Origin: Megascapheus bottae
Taxonomy: Eukaryota; Chordata; Mammalia; Rodentia; Geomyidae
Reading direction: 5' to 3'
Length of the DNA stretch: 64,000 nt
Assembly: GCA_024803745.1 (NCBI GenBank)
Contig: JANJXV010000037.1
Coordinates: 10,741,001-10,805,000, forward strand
Position 1 is the stretch's first letter; every line of letters starts with the position of its first letter. The translations under genes were made by a program, and so were the position numbers. Under the pieces are notes generated by a model, which had not been told where the DNA came from, did no database searches, and saw only the letters and a list, made by a program, of their open reading frames with translations. Positions 22,922 to 33,952 of this stretch are shown here, piece after piece.

Positions 22922-23949
22922 TCATACCTATGTGTGATGCTGGCACCTTATACCTTCAAACAAGCTCACCAGTCTTCACAAGTAGATGGGGTGGGGGTGG
23001 GGTTGACGATGCTGCATCTATTTGAAAGTGGAAGACCAGTTGAGAGGGGGCCACAACTATCTCAAGCTGCCATGATGGACAGGCTAAATCCTTGCAGAAG
23101 TCATCCATGTACCCAAAGTGATCATGGGGACATCAGGCAGGAGACCCAGGAGGCTGAGTCACATCTGTCAACTTTAGCTTCTGCTGGGTCACTGTGAAAA
23201 TGCGCGGGTAGGTGGGGCCATTGCTCCAAAGCCAGCTGCAACCTGAGTCATAGCAGGACCTTGACGCCAGAAGTTTAAGGGCAAGTTGGGCCCATTGTCA
23301 TAAGAGAATAACAGGTGGTAGATTTCCCAGCCCCCACCTGTCTTAAGAGGAGGACCAAAGGTTGGAGGTGGGGAGCCCGCAGTGGGGGCTTTGTGAGGGC
23401 CTCAGAAGGCTTAGGAGGGAACCAGCCTCTAAAGCTAAGTCATCTTGTGAACTATCCACTCCAGCCTTTTCCAATAGGTCTCACCCGTGGTCTAGCCAGC
23501 ACCTTCCTGAGGGTCTGGTATAACTTCTGGAGTATGGGGGAGGTGGAGTTGTCTAGTGATGCTTCTAGCTCTAGCTAGTAAAGTGTGTGAGGGGCGCCTG
23601 GGGCTGGGGGGTGTCCTTGACGTTTCGGAGGAAGCCCTGAGCCATGAGAGGATCAGGGAGGACTTAAAAGCCATGGGGAAGCTGCAATTGCTAGCCGAAC
23701 TTGAGTTCGGCTGAAGGTGAGGGCCTGAAGGTGAGGTTTCCTGACCCAGCCTTAATTTGCAGACTGTCTCTGCATCCCAAGCAAGTTCCTGCCTACCTGT
23801 GTGAGGTGGTGGTGGGCCTAACTGCTGACTCCAAAGTTTCCAAAGTTAGGCTTGCCTTCCTCTCACCGGCCTGTCAACCAAAGCCTGGAGGGCCAGGCGC
23901 TCCAGGAGGTTCGGCCTGGGGGTGCTTGGAGGTGCAGAGTGTGGGGTGA

Positions 23950-26880
23950 GGGGCGCAGGTCTCTCCTACCGCCACTGCTGCCGGCTCCGGCGGGGACGCG
24001 GCCGCTTTAAGGCGCTCTGACCCCCCACGGCATCCCGGGCGGGGCGGGGACAGCGGAGACGCCGCCGGCGGAGGCGTCGCGAGGGAGGTAGAGCGAGGTG
24101 TCCGGCCCACCATGCTGACCGCACTCGCCCCGCCAGCCCAGCCTGGGCTCCCAAGGCGGCTGCCCGCGGCCCCCGCGCGGCGCCAGGATTCTTCAGGTTC
24201 TTCTGGTTCCTACCACACGGCTCCGGATTCTCCGGAGCCCCCGGACTTCGGGCCGGACGCGGAAGGCCCAGCGAATTGGCTCTGGGTGGCCCCGGGGCGG
24301 GGGGCGGGCGCGCAGCCTCTCCTGTCCGTCAGCGCCCAGAATAGCCGCCAGCAGCACTGGTCAGGCTCGGGTTTCCCGCGAGGCCCGGGCTCCGGCCCGC
24401 CGCCACCCCAGCCCCAGCTGCGCATGCTGCCGTCGGGGGAGATGGAAGTCATCTTCAGCGCCGGGCCTCTGTTCAGCCGCTCGGACGCCGAGGATGGCCA
24501 GGTGCAGCCGCTCCCGGCGCGGGTCTCCGACAGCCCCTCGCCGCCCGAGCCAGCGTCTCCCACCCCGCCGCGGTCCCCGGCTCCCGACGGTGGCTCCCGC
24601 TGGGCCACCTACCTGGAGGTGCGGCCACGTGGGCAGAGTCCTGAGGTCTCCACGCAGTTCGAGTGTGTGGAGGTGGCGCTGGAGGCGCGCGCCGCGCCCG
24701 CGAGGCCCCGAACCGTCCCCAAGCGGCAGATCGAGCTGCGCCCCCGGCCCCAGAGTCCCCAGCAGGTGACGGACACCCCGCGCCCTCGACTGCTCCTGCG
24801 CACCGGATCCCTGGATGAGTCTCTGGGTCGCCTGAAAGCCGCCGCGGGGCTTGTGCAGACGGCGCTGGCCAGAAAACTGGGCGCCGCGGCTCCTGCCCCA
24901 GAGGTCACGTTTAGACCCACGGGGCGGCCAGAACCGAAGACGCAGGAAGCATCTGGTGGCAACCGCGTGGTCCGGGAAGAGGGGAGATCTCGGCCACCCC
25001 GCGCACAACATAGTTCGGCCCCCGCCAGAGCCCCACGGCCTTGGCCCAGCCTCCGCGAACGCGCGATTCGGCGCGACAAGCCCGCGCCCGGGACCGAGCC
25101 ACTGGGTCCTGTTAGTTCCAGCATCTTCTTACAGTCGGAGGAGAAGAGTCAGGAGCTACACAACCAAGAACACAAGACTCGGTTCCCTCCGGAGGCTCCG
25201 GATCGAATTGTCACCAGGGCACCGAATCCCCCTTTGCAGTCCAGGGCCCTGTGGGAGGATCGGAGTAGAGCCGTGAGAACCAGGAGCCCGTCCCCACCCC
25301 CGTCCCCGTCCCCGCCGCCGTGCCAGTCTCCAAATGGGGCCCCGTGCGGTCCTCTCCGCTCACCTCCCCAAAACCTGCCCCAGTGTGGTCGGAATGTCTG
25401 GCGGGTGACTAACCCGTCCTTCCCGGAAGCATCTTCTGCGTGGGAAAACCAGAATGCCAAGGTTGAGGAAATTGTCAGCAGGAGAAGCCCTTCCCCTCCA
25501 ACTTTTCCCTCGTGGCCACAGAGAGCAGGGAGCCCGTCCCCCGAAGCTCTTTCCCCGTGGGAAGTCGGGCATCCGGACGTCAGGGATGGCACTGGGCGGG
25601 GTGGGGGCCCGGCTCCTCCAGCCTCGTTCCGGTGGGAGGCACCAGATGGTCCCCTTGAGACCCATTCGCCCCAGGAGACTTGGGGTCCTGTGGAGCCGGG
25701 CTCATCCATGAACGGCGTAGCTGGAGAGCTGGCGTCACCTGCACCATCCTCACCAGGGTCTCCAGAATCAATCGAGGTGCAGGGCTCGCCCACACAGGAG
25801 TTTCTGGATCTTGCCCTCCGAGGCAGTCAGCCACCGCCAGAGGTAGAAGCACTGGAGCCGCCCCGTGGTCATCTCGCCATCCCCCTGGACGACCATGAGC
25901 GCCCCGAGGCCCTGGGCTCGGGAGAAGCAGCTTCTGGACGCCCGCGCGTGGCCGTTCCGCGGCCGCGAGACGTGCGCAAGATAGTGAAGAACACTTACGC
26001 GCCAAGCTTTCCCGCGGGGAGCCCACGCTCCGCGCTGCCCACGCCTCCCGCACCGCCTTGCGGAGGAGATGGCGTCGCATCCAAGGCGCAAGAGCCACCG
26101 GCGCGGGGGTCCCCCGCCCCAGCTCACTACACTTCGGTTTTTCTCAAGGATTTTCTACCCGTCGTGCCGCACCCCTACGAGTCCCCAGAGCAATCCCTCC
26201 ACACCGTCCCCCCGGACGCCCCGCAGCCGAACGGGGTCCTGCGGCGGAGGGCAGAGAACAGCACCGCTAAACCCTTCGCGCGCACGGAGATCCGTCTGCC
26301 TGGCGCCCTGGCCTTGGGCCCACGACTCGACAGAACCCCGGGAACCCGAGTTCGAGGTACGAGCCAAGAGAAGCCACAAGCCACAAGCGCGGAGCATCTC
26401 GTCCTGGACGGCGAGGGTCGGACCAGCCCCCCAGGCGGAGCTCGCACCCTACCCAAGCGGCCCCCCGCAGGGACAGTGGGGACCCGACTACCCCGCCCCG
26501 GCTCCCCTCAGGCGCGCCCCGACTTGGAGACATCTCGGGTGACCCCGGAGCCCGCCGCCGTGGAGGCGCCCCTCCCTCCTGAGCCCCGCGTGCCCGCGGG
26601 CAGGCCCGCCCCGCCCCGGCCGCAGCCCCGAGCGGCCTCGGCCCCTCCCGCGGGGGGGATCCCCCAAGGCCCCGCCCAGGCGGCGCGGAGACCGCCGGGA
26701 GCCGCACCCCCCGGGAAGGTCCTGGTGGACCCCGAGAGCGGCCGCTACTACTTCGTGGAAGCGCCGCGGCAGCCCAGACTCCGGCTGCTCTTCGACCCCG
26801 AGAGTGGGCAGTATGTAGAGGTGCTGCTGCCGCCCTCATCTCCGGGGCCACCCCGACACGTGTACACCCCGATGGCCCTG
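23950..26880. promoter_or_regulatory. CpG island spanning the PROB1 promoter and most of its exon
   Basis: Very high GC and frequent CpG run from the promoter through nearly the whole coding exon, in contrast to the AT-richer flanks. It contains no SINEs, microsatellites longer than a few units or other repeats. Confidence 0.75.
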
Positions 26881-27120
26881 GGGCCCGGCCTCTACCCGCC
26901 GGCCTACGGGCCTGTCTCTGGCCTTTCCCTGCCGCCGTCCCCTAACCCTGCCCTTGGCAGTCCCCACCTACCCTGGGCCTCTGAGGCAGGGCCCCTGGAC
27001 GGGATGTACTACCTGCCGGTGAGCGGAACCCCCAGTCCTGCCCCGCCTCTGCTCCTCTGCGCCCCGCCCTGCAGCTCAGGTCTGGGCCAGCCCGGCAAGG
27101 GCTCTGCATTCCCCTTGTAA
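24112..27120 (+). CDS. PROB1: PROB1, proline-rich basic protein 1 (single coding exon)
   Basis: An uninterrupted 1002-codon frame, close to human PROB1 (about 1015 residues), at the expected place between SPATA24 and MZB1. The start CACCATGC is the first ATG after the GC-rich leader. The protein is mainly disordered and rich in proline, serine, arginine and alanine, with no signal peptide or membrane segment. A serine-proline stretch at about 390-406 comes from a CCGTCC-type minisatellite. Tryptophans recur at 381, 430, 444, 468, 483, 508 and 524, four as W-E. The one folded-looking part is the C-terminal pair DPESGRYYFVE (873-883) and FDPESGQYVEV (894-904), which I associate with the DUF4585 domain shared with the cardiac protein CEFIP; that domain name is from memory. 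Function is unknown. Long antisense frames here are by-products of GC content. Confidence 0.93.
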   Translation: MLTALAPPAQPGLPRRLPAAPARRQDSSGSSGSYHTAPDSPEPPDFGPDAEGPANWLWVAPGRGAGAQPLLSVSAQNSRQQHWSGSGFPRGPGSGPPPPQPQLRMLPSGEMEVIFSAGPLFSRSDAEDGQVQPLPARVSDSPSPPEPASPTPPRSPAPDGGSRWATYLEVRPRGQSPEVSTQFECVEVALEARAAPARPRTVPKRQIELRPRPQSPQQVTDTPRPRLLLRTGSLDESLGRLKAAAGLVQTALARKLGAAAPAPEVTFRPTGRPEPKTQEASGGNRVVREEGRSRPPRAQHSSAPARAPRPWPSLRERAIRRDKPAPGTEPLGPVSSSIFLQSEEKSQELHNQEHKTRFPPEAPDRIVTRAPNPPLQSRALWEDRSRAVRTRSPSPPPSPSPPPCQSPNGAPCGPLRSPPQNLPQCGRNVWRVTNPSFPEASSAWENQNAKVEEIVSRRSPSPPTFPSWPQRAGSPSPEALSPWEVGHPDVRDGTGRGGGPAPPASFRWEAPDGPLETHSPQETWGPVEPGSSMNGVAGELASPAPSSPGSPESIEVQGSPTQEFLDLALRGSQPPPEVEALEPPRGHLAIPLDDHERPEALGSGEAASGRPRVAVPRPRDVRKIVKNTYAPSFPAGSPRSALPTPPAPPCGGDGVASKAQEPPARGSPAPAHYTSVFLKDFLPVVPHPYESPEQSLHTVPPDAPQPNGVLRRRAENSTAKPFARTEIRLPGALALGPRLDRTPGTRVRGTSQEKPQATSAEHLVLDGEGRTSPPGGARTLPKRPPAGTVGTRLPRPGSPQARPDLETSRVTPEPAAVEAPLPPEPRVPAGRPAPPRPQPRAASAPPAGGIPQGPAQAARRPPGAAPPGKVLVDPESGRYYFVEAPRQPRLRLLFDPESGQYVEVLLPPSSPGPPRHVYTPMALGPGLYPPAYGPVSGLSLPPSPNPALGSPHLPWASEAGPLDGMYYLPVSGTPSPAPPLLLCAPPCSSGLGQPGKGSAFPL

Positions 27121-28753
27121 GGCCCGTGACCCAATCCTCGTGGAGTGGGCCTTTCCTGAACAGCGGGAGCTTGCAATCTTATTAACTGGTCTGTCCTAGT
27201 TAGCTAAAGGGTGAGGGTCCTTTGGTGAATATATCTGAGATTCCTGGCTAATGGAGCTGGAGCTCAGCAAGTGACTGCTGACTTCCCTCCAGGACAACGC
27301 AGATCCCCTCCACAGGCATTCCCAGGGGGTGGTGTGTTTGTGTATGTGAGGATACAGGCAAGAGAATAGGTAAAAGTGAGGGCAGCTGGAGGAGCTAATA
27401 GAATTTCCCAGGGGCAGCAGAGATGATGTCTGCTCCTCACTGAAGGGTGAGTGCAGTTGATGTGACACAAGACAGAAGAGCGGAAGGTACTGGAAGTGAA
27501 GATAAAGGGGAAGGACTTAGGCTATCGAAGTTCTTGTTTTGTTTGAGATACGGTCTCATTGTACGGCTCAAGCTGGCCTAAAATGGTGTGTGTATGTGCC
27601 CGAGCTCGGACTTGTACCTCAGGCCCAAGCACTTCTGTCCAAGGCTAGCTCTCTACCACTTGAATCATAGCTCCACTTCTGGCTTCTTGTAGTTAATTGG
27701 AGATAAGAATCTCTTGGGCTTTTCCTGCCCTGGCTGGCTTCAAACTACAATCCTCAAATCTCAGCCTCCTGAATAACTAGGATTGCAGGCATGAGCTATG
27801 GGCGTCTGGTCTGAAGTTCTTCATCCTCCTGCCTCAGTTTCCTAAGTGCTGGGATTACAGGCTTCATGGGCTGTGGGAGAAAGTAGTCAGTGCTGGTCTC
27901 AGGCCAAGTTGGGTTTCAGAAAGGGAACTGTAGAAATGGCAGGTAGAGGAGGGGCTGTGGAGGACCAGACTGGAATTAGAAGACTGGAGTGAGGTAGGTT
28001 AGGTAGCTCTGGTCCCAGCGGGGGAGCCTGGCCCCTCTTTCTTCCCTCCAGGCCAGTCTTTAACTGGTTTCTCTCAGCCATCAGAGCTGTGTTTGCTCAT
28101 TTTGAGAATGGGGACTTCACCCATTTCCCCCTAGGTAGGGAGCAGGAAGGACTTCTAAACTGGAGAATGGTTGTCCCAGGGGAGCCTCTTACTCCTCTGG
28201 GTGACTGAAAATGAGTTAGAGCTGGCAGCAAGAGGACTGCAAGGTAGAGTGCAGGCTGGTGGGCCCCAAGGCTCTAGCTGGTTTCACTACCCCAAGAATA
28301 GATGTGACAACAATGTCCTGGAAACACTGAACACTGTCAGTCACAATACAGGAAGGACTCAAAACTTGTGCTCAGACTACCCTGAGTCTCTGAGAAAGGC
28401 TGAGGGATCCTAGGGGAAAATCCATGGGAGCTGGTCTTCATGGGGTCAGTGTAGCTCGGAGTCTAAATTAGTCAGACCTGTGTGGGCTGAGCTGTGACAT
28501 TATGAGCTTTAGGAAGGATAGTTCCATCAGAAGCAGTGTCAGGGATGGGAATCAATGCTTTCCTTATTCTATGCCTTTAGGGGTCCAGATCCCTTAGAGT
28601 CTTTGTCCCCTTGCCATGGACTGGAAGCTGACTAGATGAAGAATGAGTCTTCTGGAACAAAGAGAATACTGTAGTCTTAATGTCTCTTGGTTAGGGACAT
28701 GGATCTGGATGGCATGCCCGTGGGTGTTTCACCTCATCCTAGTGTGCAATAAA
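27121..28753 (+). other. PROB1 3' UTR candidate with poly(A) signal at 28748-28753
   Basis: Unique sequence follows the PROB1 stop, interrupted by a SINE pair at 27536-27868. The first AATAAA on the strand is at 28748-28753, giving a possible 3' UTR of about 1.6 kb. Assignment to PROB1 is by position only. Confidence 0.45.
27536..27868 (-). repeat. B1 monomer split by a B1-Geo SINE
   Basis: B1 in reverse at 27536-27598 resumes at 27813-27868 (CTAAGTGCTGGGATTACAGG). The insert 27600-27812 is a reversed B1-Geo lacking a clear T-tail. Confidence 0.7.
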
Positions 28754-28821
28754 TGTCTGACCATGGAGCCATCATGGCTGAAATGATGACTGCTCTTAGG
28801 TGCCTAATTTCCTGCCACCAT

Positions 28822-28824
<3 letters not shown>

Positions 28825-28878
<54 letters not shown>

Positions 28879-29112
28879 TGGTACTGGTACAGGTACTGGG
28901 GCTTGAACTCAGACCATAAGCACTGTCCCTTAGCTTTTTCCACTCAAGGATGGGGCTCTACTACTTGAGATACAGGTCTATTTCTGGCTTTTTGATGGCT
29001 AATAGATAATAGTCTCATAGACTTTTCTGCCTGGGCTGGCTTTAAACCTCAGTCCTCAGATCTCTTAACCGCTTGATTAGCTAGCTACCATCAATGTCTG
29101 GTGCTGCTGCCA
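28825..29112. repeat. (GT)n tract (28825-28876) abutting a reversed B1-Geo
   Basis: Twenty-six GT units run directly into the 3' end of the SINE (28878-29112), where its tail would be. Confidence 0.85.
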
Positions 29113-29284
29113 TCTCTTGACAGATACCCTTACTCATGCCCTTCAAGGCCTGGGCAGACGGGAGTCCCGGGTTGGAGAGTATGTACATGCACGATGCCCC
29201 TGTCACACCTCAGCAAATTTATCTTCCAGGGAGGGAGCCCTAGACTGGCAGCCACACTTGTGGCTGGTGTCTGAGTGACCAGTG

Positions 29285-29435
29285 GGACTTAGATTCCATT
29301 CTTAGCATAGCTCCTTTATCTACAGTATTTGTCACTTTTCTCTGAGCTTCCCTGTCCTCAGCATCAGAATAAGGATGATGATGTGACCAGCCACCTCCCC
29401 TCATAAGGTACTCAGCCTACTACCTGACATTTGGT
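29285..29435 (+). repeat. MIR remnant upstream of MZB1
   Basis: MIR core-like order: TCTGAGCTTCCCTGTCCTCA, then AGAATAAGGATGATGATG and GTACTCAGCCTACTACCTGA. Confidence 0.55.
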
Positions 29436-29721
29436 CAGTTCACAGCATGTGCCAGCCATTGGCCCCATGAGTACTCACCCAGGTCTAACCACTCTCCTTG
29501 CCTCATTGCTTGCCATCTATGAAATGGAGCCAAGCTGGCTGGAGCCAGGATCCTGTAGTAGAGTCCAGCATGCACACGTGGCATCTCTGGGGGAGAGGGG
29601 AAGGATGGGAGGGGTGAGGTGTCGGCTTCCCATTGGTCTGGGCCACCAGCAGTGCACAAGCACACCTGCACATTTGTGCCCCAACCACAGCCCCATGCTC
29701 ACTGAACTTACTCCAGAGACC

Positions 29722-31047
29722 ATGAAGCTGCTACTACCACTGTTGTTGCTGTTGGGTGCCTGGGCTATCTCAGGGGATCTTGGGGACATAGCCTCACTTT
29801 CAGCTACTGCCCCACAGCTAGATGAGGAAGAGAAATACTCAGCTCATATGCCTGCTCACATGCGCTGTGATGCCTGTAGGGCTGTGGCCTACCAGGTAAG
29901 TTCTCCCCAGAATACTCCCTAGTTCTATCGAGATCCCCCTAAGCCAGATCCTTTTCTACCTCAGATTCCATCACTGACTGGCCTTTGATCCTCAGCCTTC
30001 TGTACCCTGCCCGACTCAGCTTCCCATGATATTGCCATTTCACATGCACCCCGTGCCTTAGTTTACATATCTGCCTGCCCAATACAAACAGACACTTTGG
30101 GATATCCCTATAGTACTTGGAGACCGCAGGGAATCACTCCTTTGACTCTTCAAACTTTTCCCTGTCTGTGCCATCCGTAGGTTTAGACTCCCTCCCCTCA
30201 GATCATGGGATAACATCATATATGTGTACCTGGTGTCCACATGTGCGTGGTGGGGGCATGCGTGTCTGTGTAAGTGTCTCAATGGCCGCTTGCTCAGGAG
30301 AAATAGGCTTCTGTGCCTAGGTTAGGTCTGGGGGTGGGGGAAACTGCAAGTGTCTATGTCACGGAACACTGGGCTTTGTTAATGTTCTTTCTTTTTCTCT
30401 TCCTTCTTTCTTGTTCCTGTGGTTTAAGCTAACATGTGCCAGGCTGGGTGCTGGTGGTACACTCCTGTACTTCTAGCTGTTCAGAAGGCTGAGATCTGAA
30501 GATCACAGTTCAAGAGCCAGCCCAGGCAGCAAAGTCCTGAGACTGACTTTCCTGTAAACCACAAAAAGAGTCCAAATTTGAGCTGTGGTTTAAGTGGTAG
30601 AGCGCCTTGAAAAAAAGCTCAGGGGGCCAGGAGTTTGACCTAGTGGTAGGGTGCTTGCCTAGCATGCACTCGATTCCTTGGTACCACATACATGGAAAAA
30701 AGCCAGAAATGATGCTGTGGCTCAAGTGGTAGAACTCTTTCCTTGAGAAAACCCAAGGACAGTGCTTAGGCCCTGAGCCCAAGCCCAGAACTGGCAAAAA
30801 AAATTATATATATATAATATATTATAATATAGAATATATAATATGATATATAATATATATCATGTAATATATTCTATTATATATATATTCAAGCCCTAGG
30901 ACTGGCACATATATAAACAAATGACATGTGCCCTGGGGGAAGAGCCTTAGGACCCAGGCCTAGCCTAGCATTTCCACCCTCACCCCAGTTTAGGGGACCT
31001 TGCCTTCATTAGCATAGACCCTTATACTCTCTCTCTCTCTCTCTCCC

Positions 31048-31087
<40 letters not shown>

Positions 31088-32237
31088 TCTCTTTTTGTTA
31101 GTTGTGGAGGTTGAACTCTGAGCCTGGGCAATGTCCCTAAGCTCTTCAGTTCAAGGCTACTGCCCTATCTCTTGAGCCACAGTGCCACTTCCACTTTTCT
31201 AGTGGTTAATTGGAGAAAAGAGTCTCATGGTCTTTAGGGCCCAGACTGGCTTTGAACCTCAATCCTCAGATCTCAGCCTCCTGAGTAGCTAGAATTACAG
31301 GATTGAGCCAGCTTTCTAGATCTGGGTAAGAGGTTCCATACCCTTCCCTATAGGTACTTCTGTATCAACGGCTCCTTTGCTACTTCATTCTCCCCAAATA
31401 CTTTAATTCCCGTCCTCCCTCCTTCTTCAACTGGCCAACACTCCCAAAGCCTGTCTATCAATCCCTCCTTATTCCAGATGTGGCAACATTTGGCAAAAGC
31501 AGAGGCCAAGTTTCATACTCCTGACTCCAGGGAGAGGCCGGAGTTGACTGAGTCAGTTTACACGGATGTCCTGGACCAGAGCTGCTCCCAGAGCTGGCAA
31601 GAGTGAGTTGCTGATTTAGCCCCTGCCTCTCTCCTCCAAGGGGCAAGGCTGCTGGGGACAGCCCCCTCCTACCCTCCCGTGTCCCTCCACAAGCACACAC
31701 TATGGGACTATGGCTTAAGGGAGGGGCTGGCTAGGATGAAGTCTGGGCTCTGGTGCTAGGAGCAAATGGGAGAGCAGTTAGCCAGCAGAAAGGTCATTAT
31801 GGAGTCCCTGGCCAGGCTCGCACCAATACTACACTTCTTGCATCCCACCCACTACCATCAGCTATGGAGTCCGTGAAGTAAACCAGGCGAAGCGTCTTGT
31901 GGGCCCAGGACTTGGCAAGGAGCCTCAACCAAGAATCCATGTGGTGATGACCGGGGGGCCCTGGCCCAGCAGGTGATGATGGAGGGCTGGGGGCTGGGGC
32001 AGAGCCCTTGGAGTCTTGGTTTGCCCCTTCACTTTCCTATGAACTGGAGAGAGTCTGAGGCTCCTGCTGGGCTTCCCTAGGCTCTCCAAAACATGCCTGC
32101 ACTACCTGGGAGAGTTTGGAGAAGACCAGATCTACGAAACACACCAGCAAGGCCAAGAGGCTCTGGAGGCACTGCTGTGTGAGGGTCCCCAGGGAGCCTG
32201 CATGGAGGAGGCATCAGTCTCCAAGGAAGAGCTCTAG
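29722..32237 (+). CDS. MZB1: MZB1, marginal zone B and B1 cell-specific protein (four exons)
   Basis: Exons 29722-29895, 31478-31602, 31862-31972 and 32081-32237 join in frame to 567 nt, a 188-residue protein against 189 in human. MZB1 (pERp1) is an ER-luminal cofactor of GRP94 that supports immunoglobulin heavy-chain folding and secretion in plasma, marginal zone and B1 cells. A leucine-rich signal peptide covers about residues 1-17, followed by an acidic segment (QLDEEEKYSAH), then RCDACRAVAYQ with a CxxC at 49-52. Later landmarks are DYGVREVNQAKRL and TCLHYLGEFGEDQIYE. The C-terminus is KEEL, a KDEL-type ER-retrieval signal. I chose the ATG at 29722 because it places the signal peptide at the N-terminus, although the frame stays open upstream to 29431. 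Introns are GT-AG. Confidence 0.96.
29896..30437 (+). other. MZB1 intron 1, unique part
   Basis: No exon or repeat seen apart from CT-rich DNA near 30388-30416. Confidence 0.5.
30438..30910 (+). repeat. B1-Geo split by IDL-Geo with an AT-rich expanded tail
   Basis: The host is 30438-30626 and 30888-30910 (TTCAAGCCCTAGGACTGGCA). The insert is an IDL-Geo at 30627-30803 with a partial head deletion, whose A-tail passes into (AT)n-type DNA at 30804-30887. Confidence 0.75.
31027..31310. repeat. (CT)n tract and reversed B1-Geo
   Basis: CT units with rare C insertions run 31027-31092, directly adjoining the SINE 31093-31310. The pair ends 167 bases before MZB1 exon 2. Confidence 0.88.
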
Positions 32238-32427
32238 TCCACGATTCTCCTGCCCCTCGGGGAACCCGAGCCCTAAGATCTTCCCTATACGGGCCTATCA
32301 GCACTTGGAAACCATACCCTCACCCCACCTGTGGACCAGAGGTGTGGCTCAGTGCAGCCACTCCCCTCCCTCCTCAGCCCAGGGCATTGGGTCTCACAGG
32401 GGATAAGGCCTGCAATCTCTAGATTCA

Positions 32428-32433
32428 AATAAA
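32428..32433 (+). terminator. MZB1 poly(A) signal
   Basis: AATAAA lies 190 bases after the MZB1 stop, in the context TTCAAATAAAACCC, giving a 3' UTR of about 210 bases. Confidence 0.75.
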
Positions 32434-33918
32434 ACCCAGGGGTCTTGAATCATTTTTGCAAATTGCATTTTGTGGGACTGGGAGGACAGATATCAGGGTG
32501 TCTGCTGATATCCCTCCTACAGAGGGCTACATCCACACACTAGGACTCCCAGAAATATGAGCACTGGCATGGCTGGCACAATGAGCAAGCTAAGAAGGGC
32601 ATAAGAAGGCTCAGGAACAGGATAGCTCAGAGCCTCAGAGCCATCAGCAGGGAAACCATATGCAGCCACCTTGTGGCCATTTGTTCCCAGCAGCCTTCAT
32701 TTTCTCTACACTTGGTTCGCACTCATAGTTTGTATGGCTGGGTACTAGGTGACTCTGTGGGGCAGGACAGGCTAGGGTAAGGTTCCCAGCAGTAACCAAG
32801 TGAGCATCTTCACTCTCTCCAGAAATTCTCCCTTCCTTTGAGAAAGGAGTTCGCGAGTCCCACCAGGGTCTGAGAATCTGGGATCAGGGTGTGCTCCAAC
32901 TTATTGTTTCTTTCCTTTGAGTGTCACTGGCCCACTGACCCACAGGAGATTCAGACTTAGAGGGTGAGGTAAGGAGGGCTGTTGGAGGGATAGGGTAGCC
33001 CTGGGGGCTGTCCTGGCACTGCCTCCACATACTTCACCTACTCTAGGATCAGGCTGTGTCCTTCTTCCCTGTCCTCAACCCAGAAGAGAACCTCAAGCAC
33101 CAGGAAAGCCAGGGCCCAAGGAACTGGCTGAGCTCTCAGGGGTGTAGGTGTGGGTCTGACAGGTGTCTGCTTTGTGACTCTGTGCATATGTGGACTGCAC
33201 CAAAGTCTGGGTACTCTGGGCCCGTGTGGACTCCTTTGCAGCTCAGGTCATGGACAACTTCCAGTCCTGTAAGGCATGCCTGCAAGATTTGGGTTGAATT
33301 GCCTGATGTGAATTGTCTGATGAATTGGCTTGAATTGTGTGGTGAGGTCTGAGTTGCATTGAACAGGGGGGAGGGGGAGGGTGCTCTGCTGCCCCCTGCA
33401 GAGCACTAGTGGGGGGTGGGAAGGCAAAGAGACTCCAAACAGGTTAGGCAACTTTGAGGACTTAGGAGCCAGAGCCAAGAGGGAAAGGAGTAGTCAGAGG
33501 AAGGCAGAGCTGGAGCCTGGACAGACAGTCGAACTCAGAGCTGTGTCATGAAGTTGTTGGAGAGCAGTGCTGCCTGTGCCTTAGGCCTGGCCTGTGCCTC
33601 ACCCTGGCAATGGGCACAGCAACTCAAAAGTAGGTGGTTCCTGGGGTGGCTGGGGCGGCCCAAAAAAGAGCAGGTTGGGACCCCAGGCCTAGCTCCCATC
33701 CACTGAGGAGCTTGAGTGTCCCCGCCTCCTCCCCTCTGTCCCCAGTTTCCCCCTCTACTACATCTCAGGCTTCAGGTCCAGCCCAGGCTGGTCCAGTTGA
33801 GAGAGGACATGGGCCCAGGACTGGCTTTTTGAGTGTGTGATATGTAGACATATGGCCCAGTGCATAGAAATGCCCCACATTCAACATAACGCCTACCTGC
33901 TTTTGCCCTTTTGCCATC

Positions 33919-33952
<34 letters not shown>

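Larger units (their letters stand above)
21844..24111 (+). other. SPATA24-PROB1 intergenic region and PROB1 promoter
   Basis: Mostly unique DNA with one compound microsatellite and two SINEs (22312-22921, listed separately). From about 23950 it becomes very GC- and CpG-rich, with GGGGCGGGG-type SP1 boxes just before the PROB1 start. This looks like the PROB1 promoter and 5' UTR. No TATA box is seen. Confidence 0.5.

Noticed and set aside
24361..26851. Long minus-strand open frames (up to about 215 codons) opposite PROB1
   Set aside because: They are explained by high GC and the proline/arginine-rich codons of PROB1. They overlap one another, lack recognisable domains and have no promoter or splice context.
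28825..28876. Poly-valine/cysteine frames over GT runs
   Set aside because: Translation of dinucleotide repeats; not coding.
29431..29721. In-frame upstream extension of MZB1 exon 1
   Set aside because: The frame is open, but starting at 29722 puts a normal signal peptide at the N-terminus and matches the family length. The upstream peptide overlaps a MIR remnant.
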